DNA of 64,000 nucleotides from positions 1-64,000 of the forward strand of contig SVKV01000006.1 of NCBI GenBank assembly GCA_015068305.1, in the 5' to 3' direction. The DNA is from Oscillospiraceae bacterium. GTDB taxonomy: Bacteria > Bacillota > Clostridia > Oscillospirales > Oscillospiraceae. Of this stretch, positions 9,083 to 18,987 are shown piece after piece. The notes under the pieces are model-generated. The model did not search any database. It was given only the letters and a program-made list of their open reading frames with translations, and was not told the DNA's origin. The position numbers were made by a program, and so were the translations under genes. The stretch's first letter is position 1. The number at the start of each line of letters is the position of its first letter.

Positions 9083-10045
9083 TTAGATATCTCCTCGTCT
9101 AACGGTATTAGCAAGTGTTGCGATATGGGCGGGCATATTATCCAGGTGCTGAGACAAAGCAAAGTCTTGAATCAAAGCATTCACTTCCTGTAAATGCTCT
9201 GCAGCCTGCGTTACCTGAGTGCTGCGGATATCCGCCACCAGGAATTCCAGCAACCACTGAGTAAAGTCCTTTCCGTACAGATCAAGCCAACCCTGGCTCT
9301 TCCAATAATCACAGATGACTCTGGTCAGGAATAAGTGCTTTCTGATCTTCTCGTCCATATCGTCGTGGTTGGTCTGCATGAGAGATCCCTCACGGTACCA
9401 GCGATAATTGTACAGCTTATCAGAAATAAATGCATAGTTCTTGCCGTGGGGAAAAGCTTCCATCTGGAAGACAGTATCCTCGCCGTATTTGATGCTTTCA
9501 TCAAACAGAAGCTTGTGCTCCGTAAAGAAGGTTCGGCTGTAGGCATGACGCCAGACAAAAGGCTTGGCTGCAGGCTCATTGAACAAGACATCAGGGGTGA
9601 ACTCCCAACGGCGGTGTGTGCGGACCGTTAGGACATGATAATACCAGTTTGTGGCACGAGGTGTTGTGGGAAAGATATGCGTTCCAAAAATGACCACATC
9701 AGTGGGTGCCTCCAGAGTTTCACACCAAACACGCTCACAGGCATTTAAAGCAAGGGAGTCGTCCGAATCCAGAAACATTAGGTAGCTTCCGGATGAACAG
9801 GCGATACCGGCATTACGGGCGGAGGATAGGCCACCGTTAGGCTTGTTCACAATCTTGATGCGGTTATCACGCTTTGCAAATTCCTGCAGGATCTGCAGGG
9901 AAGAGTCAGTACTGCCGTCATTGACACAGATGATCTCGATATCGTATAAGGTCTGGTTGATACAACTGTGCAGACAGGCGCTCAGATACTTTTCTACATT
10001 ATATACTGGAACAATTATAGAAATCTTAACAGGAAGTCCACTCAT
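9083..10045 (-). CDS. Glycosyltransferase family 2
   Basis: KISIIVPVYNVEKYLSACLHSCINQTL...ICVNDGSTDSS...GGLSSARNAGI...FLDSDDS. Confidence 0.92.
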   Translation of the reverse strand: MSGLPVKISIIVPVYNVEKYLSACLHSCINQTLYDIEIICVNDGSTDSSLQILQEFAKRDNRIKIVNKPNGGLSSARNAGIACSSGSYLMFLDSDDSLALNACERVWCETLEAPTDVVIFGTHIFPTTPRATNWYYHVLTVRTHRRWEFTPDVLFNEPAAKPFVWRHAYSRTFFTEHKLLFDESIKYGEDTVFQMEAFPHGKNYAFISDKLYNYRWYREGSLMQTNHDDMDEKIRKHLFLTRVICDYWKSQGWLDLYGKDFTQWLLEFLVADIRSTQVTQAAEHLQEVNALIQDFALSQHLDNMPAHIATLANTVRRGDI

Positions 10046-11223
10046 TTGCTTACCCTCCCAATGATCTTTTTGACAAACAGTTTGATTGTGTAGAGAAGGC
10101 CGTGTTCGCGAATGCAGTCGAAGCCGCCGAGGATCTTATCCAACAGATAGGGAACTTCCTTGCCATTGATTGTGCGCTTGGGCTTGGGTGCTGCTTCGTA
10201 AAAATCAGGGGCAGGTTCACCATTTTTAATCTTAACCTGGATCATGTGATAGCGGTCAGGGTCTTCAATGATCTGGTTTACCGCCTTCCACTTATACCAC
10301 TCAAAGTAAGCTTTATTCAGAAGACCATCCAGCTGATGCCGACGGAAATCTTCAGCGAAGCGCTGAATGAATTCAGCCTGGAGGGGCTCGGCCAGGCGCT
10401 CATAATTCCAGTTATAGCTATCGTATTTTACGCGGACCATAACCGGTTCAACAATCCCTTTTTCCACGGGGTGGTCGTTTAGAAAGCGCTCCATCTCTTC
10501 GTATTCATCGCAAATGCAGTAAACCTTGCCAGGGGAGTTGATAGAAGAAGCCTCGTTGTCCTGGCGATAGTGCAGGAAGCACTCCTCCATCAATCGGACT
10601 CGCTGGGCGCAGACCCATACCTTAAAGTTGAAACTGGCATCCTGATAGGATGCGCCGGGGGTCTCATTGAAGCGAATGTTATTGGAGCGGATGAAATCTT
10701 TGCGGTAGATCGCAGACCAAATGGTGGGCTTGATGTTGAAGAACTCCACCATTTCCATCTTGGACTTGAAAGCGGTCAAAGGACAGAAAGTACGGTTGCT
10801 GGTTGCGGAAGATGCAATAGGAGCAGGTGTGTTAGTTTCAGTAGGTTTGGAAAAATAGAAGAAGAAGCCGGACTTAACAACATCCAGGTCATGCTCTTTG
10901 GCAGTAGCATATAACTTCTCAAACATATCCAGTTCGGCGTAATCGTCGGATTCGATAATGCCAATATACTCACCGGTAGCCATGTCAAAGCCGCGGTTCA
11001 TGCTGTCGCCGTAACCGGCATTAGGCTTGTCAATGATTTTGATTCGGCAATCCTTTTCAGCATACTCTTGAATAATAGACAGTGTGGAATCTTTGGATCC
11101 ATCGTTTACACAGATAATTTCGATATCCTGCAGGGTCTGATTAATGACACTGTCGAGACACTGGTGCAAATATTTTTCTACATTGTAACAGGGAATGACA
11201 ATAGACACTTTGGGAGAACTCAT
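10042..11223 (-). CDS. Glycosyltransferase family 2
   Basis: KVSIVIPCYNVEKYLHQCLDSVINQTLQDIEIICVNDGSKDST...IIESDDY. Confidence 0.92.
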   Translation of the reverse strand: MSSPKVSIVIPCYNVEKYLHQCLDSVINQTLQDIEIICVNDGSKDSTLSIIQEYAEKDCRIKIIDKPNAGYGDSMNRGFDMATGEYIGIIESDDYAELDMFEKLYATAKEHDLDVVKSGFFFYFSKPTETNTPAPIASSATSNRTFCPLTAFKSKMEMVEFFNIKPTIWSAIYRKDFIRSNNIRFNETPGASYQDASFNFKVWVCAQRVRLMEECFLHYRQDNEASSINSPGKVYCICDEYEEMERFLNDHPVEKGIVEPVMVRVKYDSYNWNYERLAEPLQAEFIQRFAEDFRRHQLDGLLNKAYFEWYKWKAVNQIIEDPDRYHMIQVKIKNGEPAPDFYEAAPKPKRTINGKEVPYLLDKILGGFDCIREHGLLYTIKLFVKKIIGRVSK

Positions 11224-11250
11224 CTTTATACCTCGCTTGTTGCGTGTGAA

Positions 11251-12345
11251 TTAAATAATATGTTTTAGGTCGTCCAGTGCAGCACGGATGACTTTATCCA
11301 TATCGTAGTAGCGGTACTGGCCCAGACGGCCACCGAAAATCACATTGCCCTGGGCGTCGGCAAGCTCTTTGTACTTGGCATAAAGAGCGCCATTTTCCGC
11401 ATCGTTGACGGGGTAATAGGGTTCCATGCCGGGTTTCCATTCAGCGGAGTACTCCTTGCTGATGATGGTGGTAGGCTGCTTGCCGAATTCAAAGTGTTTG
11501 TGCTCGATGATGCGGGTAAAGGGCTGGTCCCAGGAGGTGTAGTTGACCACAGCATTGCCCTGGTAGTCTTCCATATCCAGCTCCTCAGTTTCAAACCGGA
11601 CACTGCGGTACTGGAGATTGCCCAGCTTGTAGTCAAAATACTCGTCGATACAGCCGGTATAGACGATCCTGTCTGCGATATTGGGCTCCTGGCGGATGAG
11701 ATCCTTAAAATCTACCCCCAGACGAACCTCTACACCCACCAGCATTTTCTCCACCATGGCGGTGTAGCCGCCAATGGGGATACCCTGGTAGCGGTCGTTG
11801 AAGTAATTATTGTCGTAAGTAAAGCGGCAGGGGAGGCGCTTGATAATAAAAGCGGGGAGTTCCTTGCAGTCCCGGCCCCACTGCTTTTCGGTGTAATCCT
11901 TCACAAGCTTGGTATAAACATCCGTACCCACCAGACTCAGAGCCTGCTCTTCCAGATTCCTGGGTTCGGTGATGTTCAGTGCCGCACGCTGCTGGGCTAT
12001 CTTTTCTTTTGCCTGGGCAGGTGTGCGAATCCCCCACATTTTGGAGAAGGTATTCATGTTGAAGGGGAGATTGTACAGCTCATCCTTGTATACTGCGATG
12101 GGACTGTTGATGTAATTGTTAAACTCAGAAAACTGGTTTACATAATCCCAAACTTCCTTGTCGCTGGTGTGGAAAATGTGAGCACCGTACTTGTGGACAT
12201 TGATGCCGGAAATGCTCTCGGTATAGATGTTGCCGGCGATATGATCCCGGCGATCAATAACAAGGCACTTTTTGCCGGATTTCGTCAGCTCATGGGCAAA
12301 AACAGCACCATAAAGACCGGCGCCCACAATCAGATAATCATACAT
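11251..12345 (-). CDS. glf: UDP-galactopyranose mutase
   Basis: YDYLIVGAGLYGAVFAHEL...RDHIAGNIYTE...KYGAHIFHTS...YTEKQWGRDCKELP...GRLGQYRYYDMD. Confidence 0.95.
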   Translation of the reverse strand: MYDYLIVGAGLYGAVFAHELTKSGKKCLVIDRRDHIAGNIYTESISGINVHKYGAHIFHTSDKEVWDYVNQFSEFNNYINSPIAVYKDELYNLPFNMNTFSKMWGIRTPAQAKEKIAQQRAALNITEPRNLEEQALSLVGTDVYTKLVKDYTEKQWGRDCKELPAFIIKRLPCRFTYDNNYFNDRYQGIPIGGYTAMVEKMLVGVEVRLGVDFKDLIRQEPNIADRIVYTGCIDEYFDYKLGNLQYRSVRFETEELDMEDYQGNAVVNYTSWDQPFTRIIEHKHFEFGKQPTTIISKEYSAEWKPGMEPYYPVNDAENGALYAKYKELADAQGNVIFGGRLGQYRYYDMDKVIRAALDDLKHII

Positions 12346-12593
12346 AGTGGTATTCCTTTCTATAAGTGTTGAGTCTAAGTCAAGACCACAATTATTACAA
12401 TATTATAATACACGGCATGTAAAAAAGCAATCGTATAATCTATAATACCATAACACGGTAAATGTTTAATAAAGAGGTGATACACTGAACCTGGTTAAAA
12501 ACTATCTTGAAAAAGAATTCAAAACTGATATAATATAAAATTATATTATGGATAAGTGTTTGTATTGTAAATACAAGGAAAGGGGGAGAAGTC

Positions 12594-13973
12594 GTGCTGC
12601 AGAAAGATTCCAAGGGAAGCTTTGTGGTTGGCAAGAGAAACCGGGCGCTGAGTCCGACCAAGGTGATCGCGCTGACCTTTGCGCTGATTATTCTGACCGG
12701 AGCGCTGCTGCTGATGCTTCCCATTGCCTCCCGAAGCGGTATTTCCTGCGGCTTCCGGCCGGCCCTCTTTACGGCCACTTCTGCTACCTGCGTCACGGGA
12801 CTGGTGCTCTACGACACCTGGACCCAGTGGAGCTGGTTCGGTCAGATTGTCATCATCAGCCTCATTGAGATCGGCGGTCTGGGTTTTATGTCCGCGGCTT
12901 CTCTGGTGGTCTTTCTGTTTCGGAAAAAGGTGGGGCTGAAGCAGCGGCTTGTGATGGCCCAGGCCTTGAGCCTGACAGATATGGAAGATGTGGTCAAGCT
13001 GCAGAAGGTGGTGATCTTCGGCAGCCTGGGCGTTCAGAGTGTGGGTGCGGCGATTCTATTTGTCCGGTTCCTGCCGGAGTTTGGCTTTCGGCGGGCGCTG
13101 CGCTGGGGTGTGTTCCACTCCATATCCGCTTTCTGCAACGCAGGCTTTGATATTTTTGGCTGTATGGAGCCCGGCTCCAGTCTGATTCTCTTTAACTCTG
13201 ATCCTGTGGTGATTCTGACGCTGGGTGCGCTGGTGATTGTGGGCGGCCTGGGTTTTCTGGTCTGGCAGGAAATTGTACAGGTGCGCAATTTCAAAAAATT
13301 CAGCGTCTATACCAAGCTGGTGCTGCTGATGAGCGGCGGATTGCTGGCTCTGGGAACAGTCTGTTTCTGTGCGCTGGAATGGAGTAATCCCGGAACACTG
13401 GGACCTATGAGCATCGGGGATAAGATCCTTAATGGCTTTTTCCAGTCTGTGACGGTTCGTACCGCTGGTTTTGCTGCCGTCGACCAGGCGGCGCTGACCG
13501 ATGCGGGCAAGGCGGTTTCTCTGGTGCTGATGTTTATCGGCGGATCTTCCGGTTCCACCGCCGGCGGTGTCAAGACCGTGACGATGGTGGTGCTGCTGCT
13601 GTTTCTGGCAGCCCGGGCCCGGGGCCGGGACTCGGTCAGCGTATTCAGACGCACCATTCCCAATTCTCAGGTTCTGGATGCCATGACCATTGGATCGATC
13701 GTGATGGGTCTTGCAATTTTTGGAAGTATTTTCATCTGTGTTACATCGTCGGTGTCCTTTGTGGATGCGGCTTTTGAAACGGTTTCTGCCTTGGCAACGG
13801 TGGGCCTGACGGCAGGTGTTACTCCGTCTTTAAGCATCCCGGCACAGATTTTGATGATCGTTTATATGTATTTCGGACGGGTGGGTGTTCTGACCATCAG
13901 CCTGGGCTTCCTGATGGGAAACAGGGCGCAGGACCGGTTCCAGTATGCCCAGACCAATCTGCTCATCGGCTAG
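12594..13973 (+). CDS. ktrB: Trk/Ktr-type potassium uptake membrane subunit (KtrB/TrkH)
   Basis: TATSATCVTGLVLYDTWTQWS, GGLGFM, GGSSGSTAGGVKT selectivity-loop motifs; GTG start. Confidence 0.9.
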   Translation: MLQKDSKGSFVVGKRNRALSPTKVIALTFALIILTGALLLMLPIASRSGISCGFRPALFTATSATCVTGLVLYDTWTQWSWFGQIVIISLIEIGGLGFMSAASLVVFLFRKKVGLKQRLVMAQALSLTDMEDVVKLQKVVIFGSLGVQSVGAAILFVRFLPEFGFRRALRWGVFHSISAFCNAGFDIFGCMEPGSSLILFNSDPVVILTLGALVIVGGLGFLVWQEIVQVRNFKKFSVYTKLVLLMSGGLLALGTVCFCALEWSNPGTLGPMSIGDKILNGFFQSVTVRTAGFAAVDQAALTDAGKAVSLVLMFIGGSSGSTAGGVKTVTMVVLLLFLAARARGRDSVSVFRRTIPNSQVLDAMTIGSIVMGLAIFGSIFICVTSSVSFVDAAFETVSALATVGLTAGVTPSLSIPAQILMIVYMYFGRVGVLTISLGFLMGNRAQDRFQYAQTNLLIG

Positions 13974-13982
13974 GAGGAACAT

Positions 13983-14630
13983 ATGAAGTCTTATCTTGTA
14001 ATCGGACTGGGTCTGTTTGGTGCAGAGGTTGCCAGACAGCTGTGCAGCCTGGGCTGCGAGGTGCTGGCCATGGATATCAACAGCACTCTGGTGCAGCAGG
14101 TGGCCAACGATGTGACCCATGCGGTGGTGGGTGACGGCAAGGACAAAGAGGTGCTGAAGGCTTTGGATGCAGGCAGCTTTGACTGCGCCATCATTGCTAT
14201 TGGCGACGACCTGTCGGCTTCCATTCTGACCACCATGAATCTGAAGGAACTGAATGTGCCCTATGTGGTCTGCAAGGCCCACGACGAGACTCACCGCCGG
14301 GTGCTGGAAAAGCTGGGTGTGGACCGGGTCATCATCCCTGAGTGTGAATTTGCCGGAAAGCTGGCCCGGAGCCTTTCTTCCCACAATGTGCTGGACTATA
14401 TCGAGCTTTCCAAGGACTATGGCATTCTGGAAGTGCCGGCTCCCAAAAGCTGGGTGGGTAAGACCATCCTGGAGCTGAATGTCCGGGCAAAGCTGGGCGT
14501 GAATATTATTGCGGTGGAAAATAAGGAAACGACCAATGTTTCTCCTTCTGCAAATTACCGGATTGAAGCGGGAGATATCATGGTGGTGCTGGGTGAGAAT
14601 AAAGCATTGGAAGCGGTGCAGAAGCTATGA
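13983..14630 (+). CDS. ktrA: Ktr/Trk potassium uptake regulatory subunit (RCK_N + RCK_C)
   Basis: YLVIGLGLFGAEVARQL Rossmann motif and C-terminal RCK_C; adjacent to ktrB. Confidence 0.92.
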   Translation: MKSYLVIGLGLFGAEVARQLCSLGCEVLAMDINSTLVQQVANDVTHAVVGDGKDKEVLKALDAGSFDCAIIAIGDDLSASILTTMNLKELNVPYVVCKAHDETHRRVLEKLGVDRVIIPECEFAGKLARSLSSHNVLDYIELSKDYGILEVPAPKSWVGKTILELNVRAKLGVNIIAVENKETTNVSPSANYRIEAGDIMVVLGENKALEAVQKL

Positions 14631-15379
14631 TGACAGAACGAATTTCCTCCCGGAAGAATCCGCTGCTGCAGCAGGTGAAGAAGCTGCTTTCCTCCAAAAA
14701 GGAGCGGGAAGCGGCAGGCCTTTTCGTGGCGGACGGAACCAAGCTGCTGGCAGAAGCGGTGAAATATTACCCCGGACTGGATACGGTGATCCTGTCTGAC
14801 GGAGTGGAAGCACAGATTCCGGAGCATGTGCGCCTCGTGCGGGTGCCAGAGGATGTAATGGCCTCCATTTCTCCCATGGAAACACCCCAGGGGGCACTGT
14901 TTCTGTGCCGGCTGCCGGAAAAAACGGAGTTCCGGCCCAAGCCCGGTATGCTGTTGCTGGACGGAATCCAGGACCCCGGCAATATCGGTACCATTTTGAG
15001 AACCGCCGATGCGCTGGAGGTTCCGGTTGTGCTGCTGGAAGGCTGTGCCGATCCCTACAGCCATAAGGTGGTCCGGGCTTCCATGGGCGCAGTGTTCCGC
15101 ACACCGGTGCTCCAGACCACCTGGGAGAAGGCAAGGGCAGCCTGCGCAGAAGCCGGGATTCCGGTGGGCGTGACGGCCCTGTCTGACCGGGCAAAGGATC
15201 TGCGCAGGGCAGACCTTTCCAAAATGGCGGTGGTCATCGGCAGTGAAGGCCGGGGCGTCCGGAAAGAGATCCTGGATGCGGCGGACGCAGAGCTGATCAT
15301 CCCCATGAATCCCAGATGTGAATCGCTGAATGCGGCAGTTGCCGCATCCATCGTCATGTGGGAAATGACAGAACTTTAA
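14627..15379 (+). CDS. TrmH/SpoU-family RNA 2'-O-methyltransferase
   Basis: LLLDGIQDPGNIGTILRTADAL...VIGSEGRGV...IPMNPRCESLNAAVAASI. Confidence 0.93.
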   Translation: MMTERISSRKNPLLQQVKKLLSSKKEREAAGLFVADGTKLLAEAVKYYPGLDTVILSDGVEAQIPEHVRLVRVPEDVMASISPMETPQGALFLCRLPEKTEFRPKPGMLLLDGIQDPGNIGTILRTADALEVPVVLLEGCADPYSHKVVRASMGAVFRTPVLQTTWEKARAACAEAGIPVGVTALSDRAKDLRRADLSKMAVVIGSEGRGVRKEILDAADAELIIPMNPRCESLNAAVAASIVMWEMTEL

Positions 15380-15401
15380 AGACAGAAAGAGGGGAAAGAA
15401 A

Positions 15402-16658
15402 ATGATCGTACACTGGATATGGCTGGCCACACGGCAGAATCTGTCGGACCGGCTGAAAGTGGAGCTGGTGCGTCATTTTCAGGACCCGGAGAATGTATAT
15501 TTTGCGGATGGGGAAAGCTACCGGGAGATCGATGGTCTGACCGCCGAAGGTGCAGCAGCATTGCAGGATAAGGACCTGTCCCAGGCCAATCAGATTCTGG
15601 ATGACTGCGACCGGGCAGGATTGCGGATTCTGACCTACCGGGATGCGGCTTATCCCAGCCGGCTTAAGAATATTTCGGATCCGCCCCTGGTATTTTACTA
15701 TAAAGGCCGGCTGCCGGATTTTGACGGACAGCCGCTGATCGGTGTGGTGGGCACCCGGGGTGCGTCGCCCTATGGCCTGACCGTTGCCAAACGGATGGGC
15801 TATCAGATTTCCAGATGCGGCGGAATCGTGGTCTCCGGTATGGCCTACGGCATTGATGGACTCGCCATGCGGGGCGCATTGACTGCCGGTGGAACGGTTG
15901 TGGGTGTTCTGGGCTGCGGTGCGGAGCAGATCTATCCGCCCTCCAACCGGGCCCTCTTTGCAGACACCGAAAGCTACGGCTGCATCCTGTCGGAGTTTCC
16001 ACCCGGAACACCGCCGATGGCCCGGAATTTCCCGAAGCGGAACCGGATCATCAGCGGCCTCAGCTGCGGCGTACTGGTGGTGGAAGCTCCGGAAAAGAGC
16101 GGCGCGCTGATCACGGCCCGGCTGGCAGCGGACCAGGGCCGGGATGTATTCGTGGTACCCGGAAATATCGATGTTGCCACCTTCGTGGGCAGCAACCGGC
16201 TGCTGCGGGACGGTGCCATTGCCGTCAGCCACGGCTGGGACATCCTGAGTGAATATGAGGCCCAGTTCCCCGGAAAGGTTCGGCGGGACATTGCCGGAAA
16301 TCTGCAGACAGCCTATGCTGACGAAGTGTCGGAACCGGTCGAAGTGGAGAAAGAAGTCCATAAAGTGGCTCAGAAATCCCGGGTTCCGGCCCAAAAGAAG
16401 CCTCCGAAACAGGAAATTAAGAAAAAAGTCATTGACAAGGGGAATTCTTCGCCTTATAGTGACGTAAACGATATCCTGCCAAAGCTGTCCTCTGACGAGC
16501 AGACCATCGTGTCCGCCATCGGCAAGGAGGAACAGCTGGTAGACGACGTGATTGCGGCAACAGGCCTGCCGGTGGGCAAGGTTCTGGCAACGCTGACCCT
16601 GCTGGAAGTCAAGGGTGTGGTCAGACGTTTGCCCGGCAAGCGCGTCCGCCTGGGATAA
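15402..16658 (+). CDS. dprA: DNA processing protein DprA (Smf), with C-terminal winged helix
   Basis: VGTRGASPYG...SGMAYGIDGLAMRGAL...GCGAEQIYPPSNRAL...SEFPPGTPP...FPKRNRIISGLS. Confidence 0.95.
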   Translation: MIVHWIWLATRQNLSDRLKVELVRHFQDPENVYFADGESYREIDGLTAEGAAALQDKDLSQANQILDDCDRAGLRILTYRDAAYPSRLKNISDPPLVFYYKGRLPDFDGQPLIGVVGTRGASPYGLTVAKRMGYQISRCGGIVVSGMAYGIDGLAMRGALTAGGTVVGVLGCGAEQIYPPSNRALFADTESYGCILSEFPPGTPPMARNFPKRNRIISGLSCGVLVVEAPEKSGALITARLAADQGRDVFVVPGNIDVATFVGSNRLLRDGAIAVSHGWDILSEYEAQFPGKVRRDIAGNLQTAYADEVSEPVEVEKEVHKVAQKSRVPAQKKPPKQEIKKKVIDKGNSSPYSDVNDILPKLSSDEQTIVSAIGKEEQLVDDVIAATGLPVGKVLATLTLLEVKGVVRRLPGKRVRLG

Positions 16659-16690
16659 ATCCCGGCAAATTTTAGGAATGGAGAACATTC

Positions 16691-18985
16691 ATGAGCAAAC
16701 CTGCCAATCTGGTGATTGTGGAGTCCCCCTCCAAAGCAAAAACCATCGGAAAATATCTGGGCCCGGATTTTGCCGTCAAGGCAAGCATGGGCCATCTGCG
16801 TGATCTTCCCAAATCCACCATGGGCGTGGACCTGGAGGGAGATTTTACCCCCCGGTACATCCCGGTCAAGGGCAAGGAAGATCTGATCAAGGAACTCAAA
16901 TCCGCGGCTGCAGCAGCAGACACGGTGTATCTGGCGACCGACCCGGACCGGGAGGGCGAAGCCATCTCCTGGCACCTGAAAGAGTTGCTGAACCTTTCGG
17001 ATACCAAGGCCCAGCGGGTCACCTTTAATGAGATCACCCAGAAGGTGGTCCGGGAGTCCATCCGGAACCCCCGGGACATCGATTACGACCTGGTGGATGC
17101 CCAGCAGGCCCGGCGGGTGCTGGACCGGATCGTGGGCTACCAGCTGTCCCCGCTGCTGTGGAAGAAGGTCCGCCGGGGCCTGTCCGCAGGCCGAGTTCAG
17201 TCTGTTGCGACCCGTCTGGTTGTGGACCGGGAAAATGAGATCCGGGCCTTCCAGCCGAAAGAATACTGGACCCTGGATGTACAGCTGAACCTGACCGGAA
17301 AGACCGGCAGCTTCACCGCCCGCTACTGGGGCGAGGAAAAGAAGCGGGAACTGGAAAACGAAGCCCAGACCCAGGCTGTTATCGATGATGTGACCGGAAA
17401 GCCCTTCTCTGTGACCAATGTGAAGAAGGCGGAGAAAAAGCGCTCTGCAGCGCCTCCCTTTACCACCTCCACCCTGCAGCAGGAGGCGTCCCGGAAGCTG
17501 GGTTTCACCCCCAAGCGCACCATGGCCGTTGCCCAGCAGCTGTATGAAGGCGTGGATGTGGCAGGCGAGGGCACTCTGGGTCTGATTACCTATATGCGTA
17601 CCGACTCCCTGCGGCTTTCCGAAGAGGCTATGGCCGCCGCCGCCGCGTTCATCAAAAACCGCTACGGCGCACCCTACTATTATGGAAAGTTCCATGTATT
17701 CAAGACCAAGTCTTCTGCCCAGGATGCTCACGAAGCCATCCGGCCCACCCATGTGGAGCTGGATCCCGAGCAGATCAAAGACAGCCTCAACAAGGATCAG
17801 TACCGGCTTTACAAGCTGATCTGGAGCCGTTTCCTGGCGTCCCAGATGGCCAATGCCGTTTACGATACCGTTTCCATCGACACCGAATGCGAGGACCATG
17901 TGTTCCGCAGCGCCCATTCTTCCCTGCGCTTCCCCGGCTTTATCGCGGTTTACGAAGAGGGAAGAGATGATGAGGGCGAAGTCCTGGGTGCAGCGCTGCC
18001 GGACCTTTCCGTGGGCGACCGGGCAACGGCAGTCAAGTTTGATAAGGAACAGCACTTCACCCAGCCTCCGGCCCGTTATACCGAGGCCACTCTGGTCAAG
18101 GCAATGGAGGAAAAGGGCGTGGGCCGTCCTTCTACCTATGCAGCAACCATTTCCGTTATCCAGGACCGGGATTATGTGGTCAAGCAGGATAAACGCCTGA
18201 TGCCCACCGCCCTGGGCGAAGTGGTGACGGGTCTGATGGTGGAGCGGTTCAATGACATCATCGATGTGGAATTTACCGCCAATATGGAATCCCGGCTGGA
18301 TGCCGTGGAGGAGGGCAAGCAGAACTGGAAGGAACTGCTGGCTGACTTCTATGAGGGCTTCAGTAAGGAGCTTTCCGATGCGGAGGCCGCCATGGAGGGC
18401 CAGCGTCTGAAGGTCCCCGATGAGGAGACCGAGGAGGTCTGCGAGCTCTGCGGCCGGAAGATGGTCATTAAGATGGGCCGGTTCGGCAAATTCCTGGCTT
18501 GTCCCGGATTCCCGGACTGCAAGAATGCAAAGCCTCTGGTGGAGCGGATGCCCGGCCGGTGCCCCAAGTGCGGCAGCGGCATGCTGAAGAAGAAGTCCAA
18601 GCGGGGCTATGCCTACTATGCCTGTGAGCAGGGGCAGGAATGCGGCTTTATGACCTGGGATGTGCCCACGGCGGAGGATTGCCCCAAGTGCGGCCAAACC
18701 CTCTTCAAGAAGTCCGGCCGGGGCAGAATGAAGCCCTTCTGCATCAACGAAACCTGCGAAGCCTTCCTGCCGGAGGACAAGCGGGGCTACTATAAGAAGA
18801 AAACTGCCGCAGAGGGCACCGAGGGTGAGCCCGCCGGTGAACCTGCAGCACAGAAGAAGCCTGCAAAGAAAACAGCAGCGAAGAAGCCTGCGAAGAAAAC
18901 AGCAGCGAAGAAGCCTGCGGCCAAGAAAACCGCAGCAAAGAAGACCACAGCCAAGAAGACTGCCAAGAAGAGCAAGGAGGCCTGA
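16691..18985 (+). CDS. topA: DNA topoisomerase I, zinc ribbons plus Lys/Ala/Pro-rich tail
   Basis: LVIVESPSKAKTIGKYLG...TDPDREGEAISWHL...LSAGRVQSVATRLV...ITYMRTDS; zinc ribbons; KKPAKKTAA tail. Confidence 0.97.
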   Translation: MSKPANLVIVESPSKAKTIGKYLGPDFAVKASMGHLRDLPKSTMGVDLEGDFTPRYIPVKGKEDLIKELKSAAAAADTVYLATDPDREGEAISWHLKELLNLSDTKAQRVTFNEITQKVVRESIRNPRDIDYDLVDAQQARRVLDRIVGYQLSPLLWKKVRRGLSAGRVQSVATRLVVDRENEIRAFQPKEYWTLDVQLNLTGKTGSFTARYWGEEKKRELENEAQTQAVIDDVTGKPFSVTNVKKAEKKRSAAPPFTTSTLQQEASRKLGFTPKRTMAVAQQLYEGVDVAGEGTLGLITYMRTDSLRLSEEAMAAAAAFIKNRYGAPYYYGKFHVFKTKSSAQDAHEAIRPTHVELDPEQIKDSLNKDQYRLYKLIWSRFLASQMANAVYDTVSIDTECEDHVFRSAHSSLRFPGFIAVYEEGRDDEGEVLGAALPDLSVGDRATAVKFDKEQHFTQPPARYTEATLVKAMEEKGVGRPSTYAATISVIQDRDYVVKQDKRLMPTALGEVVTGLMVERFNDIIDVEFTANMESRLDAVEEGKQNWKELLADFYEGFSKELSDAEAAMEGQRLKVPDEETEEVCELCGRKMVIKMGRFGKFLACPGFPDCKNAKPLVERMPGRCPKCGSGMLKKKSKRGYAYYACEQGQECGFMTWDVPTAEDCPKCGQTLFKKSGRGRMKPFCINETCEAFLPEDKRGYYKKKTAAEGTEGEPAGEPAAQKKPAKKTAAKKPAKKTAAKKPAAKKTAAKKTTAKKTAKKSKEA
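18854..18910 (+). repeat. In-frame ~27-nt tandem repeat coding KKPAKKTAA in the topA tail
   Basis: aagaagcctgcaaagaaaacagcagcg / aagaagcctgcgaagaaaacagcagcg, then a diverged third copy. Confidence 0.8.
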
Positions 18986-18987
18986 GT

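Noticed and set aside
12346-12593. Possible c-di-AMP (ydaO) riboswitch upstream of ktrB
   Set aside because: AT-rich spacer with only short inverted repeats (e.g. ttgtatt-gta-aatacaa); no ydaO-type conserved core recognised
16454-18697. 747-aa minus-strand ORF antisense to dprA/topA
   Set aside because: Low-complexity mirror of highly expressed, GC-biased genes; no domain signatures
18820-18985. Possible CRISPR-like or satellite repeat
   Set aside because: Repeat is in-frame protein-coding (Lys-rich topA tail) with no spacers
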